Assembly (NCBI GenBank): GCA_002717505.1
Contig: PBEB01000072.1
Coordinates: 1-39,948, forward strand
Direction of reading: 5' to 3'
DNA from: Leptospiraceae bacterium
GTDB taxonomy: Bacteria > Spirochaetota > Leptospiria > Leptospirales > Leptonemataceae
Length of the DNA: 39,948 nucleotides
Part shown: piece by piece, positions 20,670 through 28,584 of the stretch
Layout: each line of letters starts with the position of its first letter
Numbering within the stretch: the first letter of the stretch is position 1
Translations under genes and position numbers: made by a program
Notes under the pieces: generated by a model
What the model saw: only the letters and a program-made list of their open reading frames with translations
What the model was told of the DNA's origin: nothing
Database searches by the model: none

Positions 20670-21605
20670 TTATACCGAAAAGTAGCGCTGTACGATCTGG
20701 CCGCCCACGTCATTCAGCCTGGTCTGTACGGAATCCAGATATTCATGCATCCCTCTCTGGAATATTTCCTCGATGTCCGTGAAATTCAGCTCCGAAAGAA
20801 GCAGTCCTGTAGTTCTCTCAGCTTCGTTGGAGTACGATCGGCCGGAGTTCCCGGAGATGGATCGCAGGTTTCGGTCCAGTTCAGCCAGGCAGTAGATCAG
20901 TGCTCTGGGGAAGTCCCGGTTCAATATCAGGAACTCTGCGATGTTTTTGGGTGTAACTTTCTGGTAGATGCGATTGAACATCTCATGAGCGCTGGCGGAC
21001 TTAAGAAGAGAGAGCCACTGGATTAGATCCAGGGTGGTTCCTACATCCTGTACGCTGGGAAGTAGTATGAAGTACTTCATATCCAGGATTCGAGTGGTCT
21101 TATCTGCTCTTTCTAAGTAACGGCCGGTCAATGCAAACCGATGCACTTCATCGTGAGATAATGTTGCATCCATTGTTCCGTAGAATAGGAGGCATGTGCG
21201 CCGCACTCTTGTATAGAATCGTTCCAGGCGCTCCATGTCCGATGTGTGACTCTGATTTTTGATCTCCAGGTAGAGTTCATTCAGAATTTGCCAGAGCTCG
21301 GTGCTGATGTTCTCTCGAATGGTTCGGGCATTCTCTCTAGCTCGACGGATGCAGGACAGGATGGAGCTGGGATTTTCGCCATCGAATGTCATGAATTCGA
21401 TAACGGTTTCTTTGGAGTATTCGCCGTATCTCTCTTCGAACAATGTATTGTCGCCTGTGGTGGTTACCATTGGCCCCCACTGGTTCGCACTCTCGGGCGA
21501 ATCCAGTGAAAGCTGAAAGTTCACATCCATGAAGCGGCAATAGTTTTCTGCTCGCTCAATATAGCGATTCATCCAGTAGACGGAGTCAGCTACGCGACTC
21601 AGCAT
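20670..21605 (-). CDS. Alpha-E domain protein (DUF403)
   Basis: 311-residue, all-helical protein of the alpha-E family (COG2307), named for its conserved Glu residues. The N terminus RVADSVYWMNRYIERAEN is the family signature and clearly matches the corresponding segment of the fusion protein, so the two are paralogues. The biochemical role is unknown; the family almost always occurs beside circularly permuted ATP-grasp genes and is predicted to be a partner or carrier in their reaction. It starts 1 nt after the ATP-grasp stop and ends 2 nt before the transglutaminase-DUF2126 start. Confidence 0.92.
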   Translation of the reverse strand: MLSRVADSVYWMNRYIERAENYCRFMDVNFQLSLDSPESANQWGPMVTTTGDNTLFEERYGEYSKETVIEFMTFDGENPSSILSCIRRARENARTIRENISTELWQILNELYLEIKNQSHTSDMERLERFYTRVRRTCLLFYGTMDATLSHDEVHRFALTGRYLERADKTTRILDMKYFILLPSVQDVGTTLDLIQWLSLLKSASAHEMFNRIYQKVTPKNIAEFLILNRDFPRALIYCLAELDRNLRSISGNSGRSYSNEAERTTGLLLSELNFTDIEEIFQRGMHEYLDSVQTRLNDVGGQIVQRYFSV

Positions 21606-21606
21606 T

Positions 21607-23031
21607 TCAGGACCCCATTACCCAGGTATCTTTTGTTCCGCCGCCCTGTGAAGAGTTGACCACCAGGGAGTCCCGGGGCAGGGCTACTCTTGTAAGGCCG
21701 CCTGGCATCACGTATATCTCTTCTTCAAAGAGGATAAAGGGTCGCAAATCCACATGCCGTCCTTCGATGCCATCTTCTACCATGGTGGGTACTCGAGAAA
21801 GTCCAAGTACTGGCTGGGCAATAAAGCTTCGTGGAGAGGCCTGGACTTTCTTACGAAACTCTTCTATTTCTTCGCTGGTGGCCACAGGACCAATGAGCAT
21901 TCCGTAACCACCGGCTCCGTTGGCCTCTTTGACTACCAACTCCCCCAGGTTTTCAAGGACATACTTCAGGTCATCCGGTCTGGAGCAGAGGTAAGTGTCT
22001 ACGTTGGGTATGATGGGATCTTCATCCAGATAATAGCGGATCATTTCTGGTACAAAGGCATAGATTACTTTATCATCGGCCACGCCCGTTCCAGGGGCAT
22101 TGAGCAGGGCTACGTTGCCCTTTCTGTAGGCTTCGAACAGGCCAGGAACGCCCAGCATTGATTCGGGATTGAACGCTTCCGGATCCAGAAAATCATCGTC
22201 AATTCTTCGGTAGATCACATCCACCGGCTTAAGTCCCTGGGTAGTGCGCATATAAACTCGATGGTCTCGAACAATAAGGTCCGTGCCGCTGACCAGAGGG
22301 ATCCCCATTTTCTGGGCTAGAAAGGAATGTTCATAATAAGCAGAATTGTAGATTCCGGGGGTCAATACAACGCAGGAAGGAGCGGCCGCATCGCTTAGAT
22401 ATTCCATGGTGCCCCGAAGCCGAATCGGGTAGTCGTAAATGGTGCGAATTTTGTGGCTTCGAAAGAGATCGGGAAACGTGCGCTTCATTACCTCCCGGTT
22501 TTCCAGTACATAGGAAACCCCGGATGGGCAGCGAACATTGTCTTCCAATACGCGAAAGGTGCCCTCGGCATCCCGCACCAGGTCTGTACCGCTGATATGA
22601 ATCCAGATATCTCGAGGCGGACGAAAGCCCTCCAGTTGCTTCAAGTAGCTGGGGCTGGAATAGACATACTCGGAATCCACTACTTTGTCTTCCAGGATCC
22701 TTTTTGCCCCGTAGATATCCTTCAGAAATTCGTTGAGCGCCGTCGCCCTTTGCTTCAGTCCTTGCTCCAGATGTTTCCAATCCGGAGGCGTAATAATCCG
22801 GGGGATAATGTCAAAGGGGATGATTCGTTCTTCGGCCTTTGCATCGCCATAGACGCGAAATGTAATTCCAAGGGAGATCAGGGCCTGTTCGGCCTCATCC
22901 TTTCTGTGCTGAAGTTCAGACTCTGTCATCGAGTCGATTTGATCGCGCAGCGGGAAATACCCGGGTCGCGGCTCGCCATCTGCGGCGAACATTTCATCAA
23001 AGAAAGCTCCTGTTGCATAGTTCTGTAGCAT
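21607..23031 (-). CDS. Circularly permuted ATP-grasp enzyme (predicted peptide amidoligase)
   Basis: 474 residues of COG2308 type (DUF404/DUF407), the first gene of the operon. Conserved blocks are FRVLEDNVRCPSGVSYVLEN, DVIYRRIDDDFLDP, LLNAPGTGVADDK, the glycine-rich nucleotide loop VVKEANGAGGYGML, HVDLRPF and SSQGGGTKDTWVM. All expected ATP-grasp elements look intact. The predicted reaction is ATP-dependent amide or peptide ligation; acceptor and donor are unknown. I chose the ATG at 23031 because GGAAGG lies 5 nt upstream and homology begins there; the open frame to 23172 adds 47 unlike residues. The promoter must lie in the 500-nt gap before the divergent peptidase gene. Confidence 0.92.
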   Translation of the reverse strand: MLQNYATGAFFDEMFAADGEPRPGYFPLRDQIDSMTESELQHRKDEAEQALISLGITFRVYGDAKAEERIIPFDIIPRIITPPDWKHLEQGLKQRATALNEFLKDIYGAKRILEDKVVDSEYVYSSPSYLKQLEGFRPPRDIWIHISGTDLVRDAEGTFRVLEDNVRCPSGVSYVLENREVMKRTFPDLFRSHKIRTIYDYPIRLRGTMEYLSDAAAPSCVVLTPGIYNSAYYEHSFLAQKMGIPLVSGTDLIVRDHRVYMRTTQGLKPVDVIYRRIDDDFLDPEAFNPESMLGVPGLFEAYRKGNVALLNAPGTGVADDKVIYAFVPEMIRYYLDEDPIIPNVDTYLCSRPDDLKYVLENLGELVVKEANGAGGYGMLIGPVATSEEIEEFRKKVQASPRSFIAQPVLGLSRVPTMVEDGIEGRHVDLRPFILFEEEIYVMPGGLTRVALPRDSLVVNSSQGGGTKDTWVMGS

Positions 23032-23531
23032 TTTTCCTTCCGATCCTTTTCTACAATATCTGGCTTCCAATTTCAAGAGAAGTTTACTTCGGGTACCGAC
23101 GTTGGGGTCCCGGATAGAGATTTCTTGAGGTGCGGAAAAGCCATTTCTGTTTCTTGTAAGTTTAAATTGCAATTTTCGTGCCCGTTGCCGAGGTTTTGGC
23201 TGGTCCGCTGGGCCGGGGGTCTCCCTGGTGCCTGTGCCATGAAAAGCTGGCCCGCTCCTCTGCAGGAGCCGGACCAGTCTCTTTTTGCCGGGTCAGAGCG
23301 CACTTTGTCTGCACGGGCCGAGGATTGGCGCTTCCGGGAAGAGGGGCGGCGTGGAGCTCTGGACAACTGTCACTGCCCGGGGTAGGCGCCGTAAAACTTC
23401 CTGGCCGACCGGCATGCTTAAAAAGGAGCAGTACGCCTGTAATTCAGGCATTCCACTCAGTTTCTTTCCTATGTGCTCCGTTCCAGGGAAATAGTTGCCC
23501 GTGTAAGGGTGTAAAAGCTTTATTGAAGCAT
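23032..23531. other. 500-nt divergent intergenic region
   Basis: It separates the start of the ATP-grasp operon from the divergent M3 peptidase gene. The peptidase frame stays open to 23178, but the translation is Cys/Pro/Arg-rich and unlike the family, so I read it as non-coding. Promoters for both directions should be here; none matches consensus well. It contains the terminator-like hairpin listed separately. Confidence 0.6.
23247..23286 (+). terminator. Orphan terminator-like hairpin, possible end of a small RNA or attenuator
   Basis: CTGGCCCGCTCCT (23247-23259) pairs with AGGAGCCGGACCAG (23264-23277) with one mismatch and one bulged base, then TCTCTTTTT follows (T5 at 23282-23286). No + strand gene lies upstream, because the neighbouring gene is on the - strand. 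It could end a short RNA transcribed from about 23100-23286 or attenuate the peptidase leader. Confidence 0.5.
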
Positions 23532-25598
23532 ATGTCGCAGACCACCAATCCCTTAATTCAGCGCAAGACCGGTCCCGAGGAAACCATTCCATTCCAGGAT
23601 ATTGAGCCGGAATTCTTTCTGCCGGCTCTGGAGCATTTCAAGCAGGAAGCTCAGTCCAACGTGGACGCCATTGTTGGATCGGATCAGGAACCGGACTTTG
23701 AGAATACCGTTCTGGCGCTGGAGACTGCCTCGGAAGAACTGAGTCATGTGGCATCGATCTACTACGTATTGTTTAGCGCTCATGCCACTGAGGGAATTCA
23801 AAAGATTGCCGGGGAGGTGTCCACATTTCTTGCCGGCTTCTCCAGTGACGTAACGTTGAATCAAGAGCTGTTCTCGCGAATCAAGTCCGTCTATGAATCC
23901 AGAAAAGGGATACAAAACGCAGAGCAGGCGCGGCTCCTGGAAGAAACCTATCAGGATTTTGTTCGCAACGGAGCTTCTCTTCCGGAGGCGAAGAGAGAAG
24001 ATCTGCGAAACATCGATCAGGAACTGGCCGGGCTTTCTCCAAAATTTTCGGAAAATCTTCTGAAGGCCACAAATCATTACAAGTTGCACCTCAGCAACAA
24101 GGAAGATCTGGCCGGTATTCCAGAAATGGCAATTGAGCAGGCAGCAGCCACCGCCAGGGAAGATGGCAAAGAAGGGTGGGTCTTTACCATGCAGTTTCCG
24201 GATTTTATGCCCTTTATGACATACGCGGAAAATCGGGAGCTGCGAAAGCAAATGTATCTGGCCTTTCGCAGCCGTGGTATGGGCGAAGCGGCTACTGAAT
24301 ACGGTCAGCCGGCAGGCACCGATAATCGGCCTGTGGTTCTGGACATCCTGAAGTTGCGCGAAAAGCGAGCGAAGCTTCTGGGATATGGAAATCATGCAGA
24401 GTACATTCTGGAGAAGCGGATGGCGCGAAGCCCCGAAAATGTTCAGAGCTTTCTGGATCGACTGGTGGATGCCAGTCTGCCGGCAGCCCGAAAGGAGCAG
24501 GAAGAGCTGGCAGAGTTTGCCAGGGAAATGGGCTACGATTCTGTACAGCCCTATGACATCAGATTTCTTTCAGAAAAGTTAAAGCAGAAGGTCCATCAAT
24601 TCGACTCCGAGGAGTTGCGTCCCTATTTTCCTCTGGATCGGGTGATGAAAGGATTGTTTGGAACTGCGGAAAAGCTGTACGGGCTCAGTTTTGAACTGAA
24701 AGAAGGCATTCAGGTTTATCATCCCGAGGTTCAGGTCTATCAGGTAAGTGATGCTGCAGGCCAGGATGTAGGTCTATTCTATGTAGATCTCTTTCCTCGA
24801 GAGACGAAGAAAAGCGGAGCATGGATGACCTCTTTTCAGGAGCAGGGATTGTTTCGCGGCAAAGTCAGGCGACCTCACATTGGCATTGTTTGTAACTTTA
24901 CAAAACCTGGCAAAGACAGACCATCCCTGCTTTCCTACGATGAGGTGCGCACTCTGTTTCATGAGTTTGGCCATGCGCTCCATGGTCTCCTTTCGCGCTG
25001 CACATATAGCAGCCTTGCGGGCACAAACGTTTACTGGGATTTTGTAGAGCTTCCCAGCCAGTTCATGGAAAACTGGGTGCGCAAGAAGGAAGGCCTGGAT
25101 CTATTTGCTGCCCATTATCAGACCGGCGAATCTATACCGGAGGAGCTTGTGAAGAAAATGCAGGCTTCTGAGACGTTTCGCGCCGGTTGGGGCTTTATGA
25201 CTCAGCTAAACTATGCGACTCTGGATATGGCCTTTCATACTACACCGGCAGATCAGATCCAGGACGTTGAGCAATTCGAAATCCAGGCTACTGCAAAGAC
25301 CAGCCTTGTAGAGGATGCGCCCCATACTTGCTTTGCTACAGGCTTTGGGCATATCTTCGCCGGCGGGTACTCCGCAGGTTATTACTCCTACAAATGGGCG
25401 GAAATCCTTGAAGCAGATGCCTTCGAGCTATTCGAAGAAAAAGGCCTTTTTGACAGGGACTGTGCGGATCGATTTAGAGGCTTTATTCTGGAGAAGGGGA
25501 ATACCCAGGATCCTGCAGAGCTGTACCGTAGCTTTCGCGGGCGCGACCCGGATCCGGATGCCCTGCTTCGCAGAGAGGGATTGCTCAAGACCGCCTGA
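23532..25598 (+). CDS. dcp: M3A-family peptidase, peptidyl-dipeptidase Dcp/oligopeptidase type
   Basis: 688-residue zinc metallopeptidase with the family's usual length. The zinc site is H477-E478-F-G-H481 in FHEFGHALHG, with the third ligand E506 in WDFVELPSQF. The N-terminal EPDFENTVLALE and the C-terminal LYRSFRGRDPDPDALLRREG, together with SLAGTNVYWDFVELPSQ, are closer to Dcp than to oligopeptidase A as I remember them. It probably trims or degrades short peptides in the cytoplasm, as no signal peptide is present. The ATG at 23532 is where family similarity begins. It is divergent from the ATP-grasp/transglutaminase operon, which could be more than coincidence if that system makes a peptide product. 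Confidence 0.87.
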   Translation: MSQTTNPLIQRKTGPEETIPFQDIEPEFFLPALEHFKQEAQSNVDAIVGSDQEPDFENTVLALETASEELSHVASIYYVLFSAHATEGIQKIAGEVSTFLAGFSSDVTLNQELFSRIKSVYESRKGIQNAEQARLLEETYQDFVRNGASLPEAKREDLRNIDQELAGLSPKFSENLLKATNHYKLHLSNKEDLAGIPEMAIEQAAATAREDGKEGWVFTMQFPDFMPFMTYAENRELRKQMYLAFRSRGMGEAATEYGQPAGTDNRPVVLDILKLREKRAKLLGYGNHAEYILEKRMARSPENVQSFLDRLVDASLPAARKEQEELAEFAREMGYDSVQPYDIRFLSEKLKQKVHQFDSEELRPYFPLDRVMKGLFGTAEKLYGLSFELKEGIQVYHPEVQVYQVSDAAGQDVGLFYVDLFPRETKKSGAWMTSFQEQGLFRGKVRRPHIGIVCNFTKPGKDRPSLLSYDEVRTLFHEFGHALHGLLSRCTYSSLAGTNVYWDFVELPSQFMENWVRKKEGLDLFAAHYQTGESIPEELVKKMQASETFRAGWGFMTQLNYATLDMAFHTTPADQIQDVEQFEIQATAKTSLVEDAPHTCFATGFGHIFAGGYSAGYYSYKWAEILEADAFELFEEKGLFDRDCADRFRGFILEKGNTQDPAELYRSFRGRDPDPDALLRREGLLKTA

Positions 25599-25705
25599 GG
25601 GGCTTGCTTCAAACTTAAGGCCGCTCCTTGCTGCTTGAGTTCCTGCTCTCAATGCTCGTAGTTTGCTGCTTTAGGGAAGGTAGTTTGCGGTTTGCGTATT
25701 CAGCA

Positions 25706-26140
25706 TCAGGGCATTACTTTACAGTCTCCAGCAAAGGGCTGAATTTCCCAGATGCCATCCTGGTTCGATTGAATTTCGTCCCAGGAGAGTTGTTCGGCCT
25801 GGTCGATGGTTCTTTCAAAAGGCTCATAATCGCTGTATTCGCAGACCGAGCCGCAGAATACTATGGACCCGGAAGGTGCTCCTCCTTTCTCTTGAAGCCA
25901 TCGAATTCGAATCACTCCATCCTGAATTTCCCAGGTGCCAAAGCGAACATGGGGTCTTAATTCTGAGACTCTGTATTCGACTCGGATCTGGCCGTTCGCG
26001 CAGAAAGCGAATGCATCTTCGCTGCTGGCCACGGTTCTTATAAGCATCTGATCGGATGGCCGGGATTGGCTGGCCTGCTCCGGGGTTGTGCAGTTCAGAG
26101 TTGTCAGTAGAATCAGGAAACCGGGCCAGAGTTTACGCAT
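25706..26140 (-). CDS. Small putative lipoprotein of unknown function
   Basis: 144 residues. The N terminus MRKLWPGFLILLTTLNC has a basic start, a hydrophobic core and a spirochaete-type lipobox with C17 as the lipidated residue. The mature part is beta-rich, with four further Cys (in AFCANG, VFCGSVCEY and GDCKV) and motifs such as FGTWEIQDGVIRIRWLQEKGG. This resembles small envelope proteins that respond to sequence 'amount' repeats, but no family is recognised. The open frame extends to 26287; the ATG at 26140 is chosen because the signal peptide begins there. It is convergent with the peptidase gene, 107 nt away. Confidence 0.75.
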   Translation of the reverse strand: MRKLWPGFLILLTTLNCTTPEQASQSRPSDQMLIRTVASSEDAFAFCANGQIRVEYRVSELRPHVRFGTWEIQDGVIRIRWLQEKGGAPSGSIVFCGSVCEYSDYEPFERTIDQAEQLSWDEIQSNQDGIWEIQPFAGDCKVMP

Positions 26141-26240
26141 GACCTGAGAATTCGCATCTAACTTTCGTCTGCAACTATATATTCTGCGCCCCGAATAACT
26201 ACAGAAAATCAATGGATTTGTGGGCGATGAGAGCGCAGAA

Positions 26241-26272
26241 AAACCGCCGGGACTCCAGGGAAATTCCTGGAG
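26241..26272 (-). terminator. Possible terminator downstream of the queA-linked gene
   Basis: CTCCAGG/CCTGGAG (26253-26259 with 26266-26272) forms a 7-bp stem. Read on the - strand it is followed after about 10 nt by TTTTT (complement of 26240-26244). The gap between stem and T run makes it weak. It lies about 70 nt past the stop of the unknown gene at 26342. Confidence 0.3.
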
Positions 26273-26341
26273 ATCATGGATCGCCAATAAGCGGCGCGTT
26301 TTTCGGGGAGGGTCCGGCTTCGCTGTTAATTTCTGAGTGCC

Positions 26342-27286
26342 CTAGATATGAATGCCGTTTACGGCATCAGAAATACGGCCGTTTACTTTGATAATGAAGT
26401 AATTGGTGTAATTTGCGATGTCTTTGCGGAATTTGGTGACGTAGCGCACAGCCCTGGTCTGGTCCAGCTCAAATAGCCGGGATTCCATTTCTCGCAGGGA
26501 TTCTTCCATTTCGATGAGGATGTGTTTCAGGTCTCGGAATTTCTGGTTTGCCTCTACCAGGGCCGGCTTTTCCAGGCTGCTCGTGGAGATGTCTACCGGA
26601 AAGGATGAGAGAATGCTTTCGCTGGATTCTGCGAACTCTCCGGAGATTTCCTCGATTTCCTTCATGTATTCCGTATCAAGTTCGCTATGGTATTCCTGAA
26701 GAGTGTACTGATTCACCCTTTCGCGCATTTTGTAGAACTGTCCAATAATTGAACCGCGAATCAGTTTTAGGCCAAAGTGCTCTCTTCGTAATGTCTTCAA
26801 AGAAAAGAAATCCCGTCCAAGATAGATCTTGTCTTTATAATGCTCGGGCAGATCGGATGCTGCGATGGTATAGAGCTTTACCTCGAAGCGTTGATCCTCT
26901 CCCTCTACAGGTACGAATCTTGAGATCAATACATGGCCGTTGGAAGCAATATAGTAGGAATTGGTTTCTAGAAGGGCTGAATAAAGACTCAGATCATAGA
27001 GCAGATACCATTTGAGCTTATCCAGTGTTTCATTTTCTGAAGCCAGCAATTCCTCCAGCCTTTCCAGTTCCTCGGTAGAGGCCGGCCCGGTTGTCATGTA
27101 GCTGAGTTCAGGTGTTACAAGGACCCGGCATTGCTCCAGGAAGAATTCCAGATATAGATTATCCAGTATGTTTTTCTGAAAGGAGTCCAGCTCAAAGTGA
27201 GGGACTCGAATCATTTCCACTCTGGTAATCTCTTCCAAGGTCTGCATATCTTCCAGAGTCTTAGATTGAACGGAGTCCACGGTCAA
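26342..27286 (-). CDS. Protein of unknown function coupled to queA
   Basis: About 314 residues, acidic and mostly helical. Visible stretches are EELERLEELLASENETLDKL (helix), a beta-containing middle section (YYIASNGHVLISRFVP) and a long C-terminal helix with coiled-coil character (about 225-295). No signal peptide, membrane segment or recognised domain is present. The start is unclear: a TTG at 27286 overlaps the queA stop as TTGA, a GTG lies two codons later, and an ATG lies at codon 14 (27247). The overlap indicates co-translation with queA, but nothing else links it to queuosine. Confidence 0.72.
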   Translation of the reverse strand: MTVDSVQSKTLEDMQTLEEITRVEMIRVPHFELDSFQKNILDNLYLEFFLEQCRVLVTPELSYMTTGPASTEELERLEELLASENETLDKLKWYLLYDLSLYSALLETNSYYIASNGHVLISRFVPVEGEDQRFEVKLYTIAASDLPEHYKDKIYLGRDFFSLKTLRREHFGLKLIRGSIIGQFYKMRERVNQYTLQEYHSELDTEYMKEIEEISGEFAESSESILSSFPVDISTSSLEKPALVEANQKFRDLKHILIEMEESLREMESRLFELDQTRAVRYVTKFRKDIANYTNYFIIKVNGRISDAVNGIHI

Positions 27287-28473
27287 GCAAATACCAGCAT
27301 CGCATCTCCGTAACTGTAGAATCGATAGCGGTTTTCTATGGCTCGCAGATAGGCCTGAAGAATGCGGTCCCGGCCTGCAAATGCAGCCACGAGCATCAAA
27401 AGACTGGAGCCCGGTAGATGAAAGTTTGTAATCAGTCCCTGGATTGACTGGATTCTATCCGGTGGGTGAAAGAAGGCCCTGGTTTCGAAATCTCCCGGTA
27501 TAAAACTTCCGTGGTCTCGTATGTTGCTTTCCAGGGCGCGAAGCGTGGTTGTGCCCACTGCAATGATTCTTCCCCCCGGATTGTTCAGGAGTTCGGCTGT
27601 GCCGGCGGGCATGGAAAACCTCTCTGCATGCAGCTGCTTTCGCTTTAGATTTTCTTCAGAGAGTGGGGCAAAGGTGCCCAGCCCCACAGCCAGGCGAACA
27701 CTGGCAATCCTTACTCCCCTGGATTCCAGGCGCTGGATGAGTTCGGCGGTAAAGTGAAGGCCGGCGGTGGGCGCGGCGGCGCTGGTCAGGGTGGGGCTTC
27801 CTGAAAAAACGGTTTGATAGCGGTTTCGGTCGGATTCCTGTTCTTCCCGACCCAGATACGGGGGTATGGGCATCTGACCATGCTTCAGAAAAAAGGAGTG
27901 CATATCTAGATTGGTCACCGGACTGAGAAAAAAGGCCTGCTGATCCTGGTTCTGAGTCTGACGAAAAAACCGAAACCCCATTCCGCTTACTGGCTCTATC
28001 AGAACTTCGTTTTGTTTAATGCGCGCTGCATTTCGGATCAGGCAGTTCCAGGTCTTTCCTTCCTGGCCCATTCTCTCTGCGGCATGCGGGATTGGATCCC
28101 TTCGTTCGGTGGAATCCGCAGTGAATTCCGCGGATGACTCTTTGCCGGGTACCGTTGGATATTTATCCAGCGTTTGCGAACCGGAAGGCTCCGCTGGTTC
28201 CAGAAACAGGGCCTCGATTCGAGCTCCAGATTTGCGGTTCAGGAGAATCCTTCGGGGCTCCACCAGGGTATCATTCCAGACCAGAATGTCATCCGGTTCC
28301 AGCAATTGGTCCAGTTCGAAGAACTGTCGGTGCTGGAGCTCTACTCCCGGGGCCGATTCAGGCTGTATTAACATTAATCGAGAATGATCTCTAAACTGGG
28401 CAGGATGCCGGGCAATGAGCTCATCGGGCAGGTCAAAACTATATTCTCTCTGTATTTCCGAAAGACCCTTCAT
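27283..28473 (-). CDS. queA: S-adenosylmethionine:tRNA ribosyltransferase-isomerase (QueA)
   Basis: Cytoplasmic enzyme of queuosine synthesis that moves the ribosyl part of SAM onto preQ1 in tRNA. The 396-residue protein has YSFDLPDELIARHP, RDHSRLM, DDILVWNDT, the hallmark TSAAAPTAGLHFT, VGLGTF and the C-terminal TNFHLPGSSLLMLVAAFAG. It is longer than the usual ~345 residues because of a Ser/Pro/Glu-rich insertion at about 93-140. I chose the ATG at 28473; an in-frame TTG at 28500 is possible, and neither has a strong ribosome site. It overlaps the following unknown gene by 4 nt. Confidence 0.95.
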   Translation of the reverse strand: MKGLSEIQREYSFDLPDELIARHPAQFRDHSRLMLIQPESAPGVELQHRQFFELDQLLEPDDILVWNDTLVEPRRILLNRKSGARIEALFLEPAEPSGSQTLDKYPTVPGKESSAEFTADSTERRDPIPHAAERMGQEGKTWNCLIRNAARIKQNEVLIEPVSGMGFRFFRQTQNQDQQAFFLSPVTNLDMHSFFLKHGQMPIPPYLGREEQESDRNRYQTVFSGSPTLTSAAAPTAGLHFTAELIQRLESRGVRIASVRLAVGLGTFAPLSEENLKRKQLHAERFSMPAGTAELLNNPGGRIIAVGTTTLRALESNIRDHGSFIPGDFETRAFFHPPDRIQSIQGLITNFHLPGSSLLMLVAAFAGRDRILQAYLRAIENRYRFYSYGDAMLVFA

Positions 28474-28575
28474 TGAATTGTGCCAAATTGGTTTTGCCAA
28501 TAACGGACAATCTCAGGCATTGTACCGTCAGAGGGTTCAATTTTCTGGAATGCCCCATCCACGAAAGTGATTTGC

Positions 28576-28580
28576 GGAGG
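28576..28580 (+). promoter_or_regulatory. Ribosome-binding site that fixes the GT87 gene start
   Basis: GGAGG lies 4 nt before the GTG at 28585. An earlier in-frame GTG at 28567 would place this site inside the coding sequence. Confidence 0.75.
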
Positions 28581-28584
28581 TCTG

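Noticed and set aside
19546-20685. Long open frame (379 codons) antisense to the transglutaminase-DUF2126 gene
   Set aside because: It has no recognisable domain and lies wholly opposite a gene with clear catalytic motifs; it is a shadow of biased codon use.
23178-23531. In-frame upstream extension of the M3 peptidase
   Set aside because: The translation is rich in Cys, Pro and Arg, lacks similarity to the family and spans a terminator-like hairpin; the ATG at 23532 fits the family N terminus.
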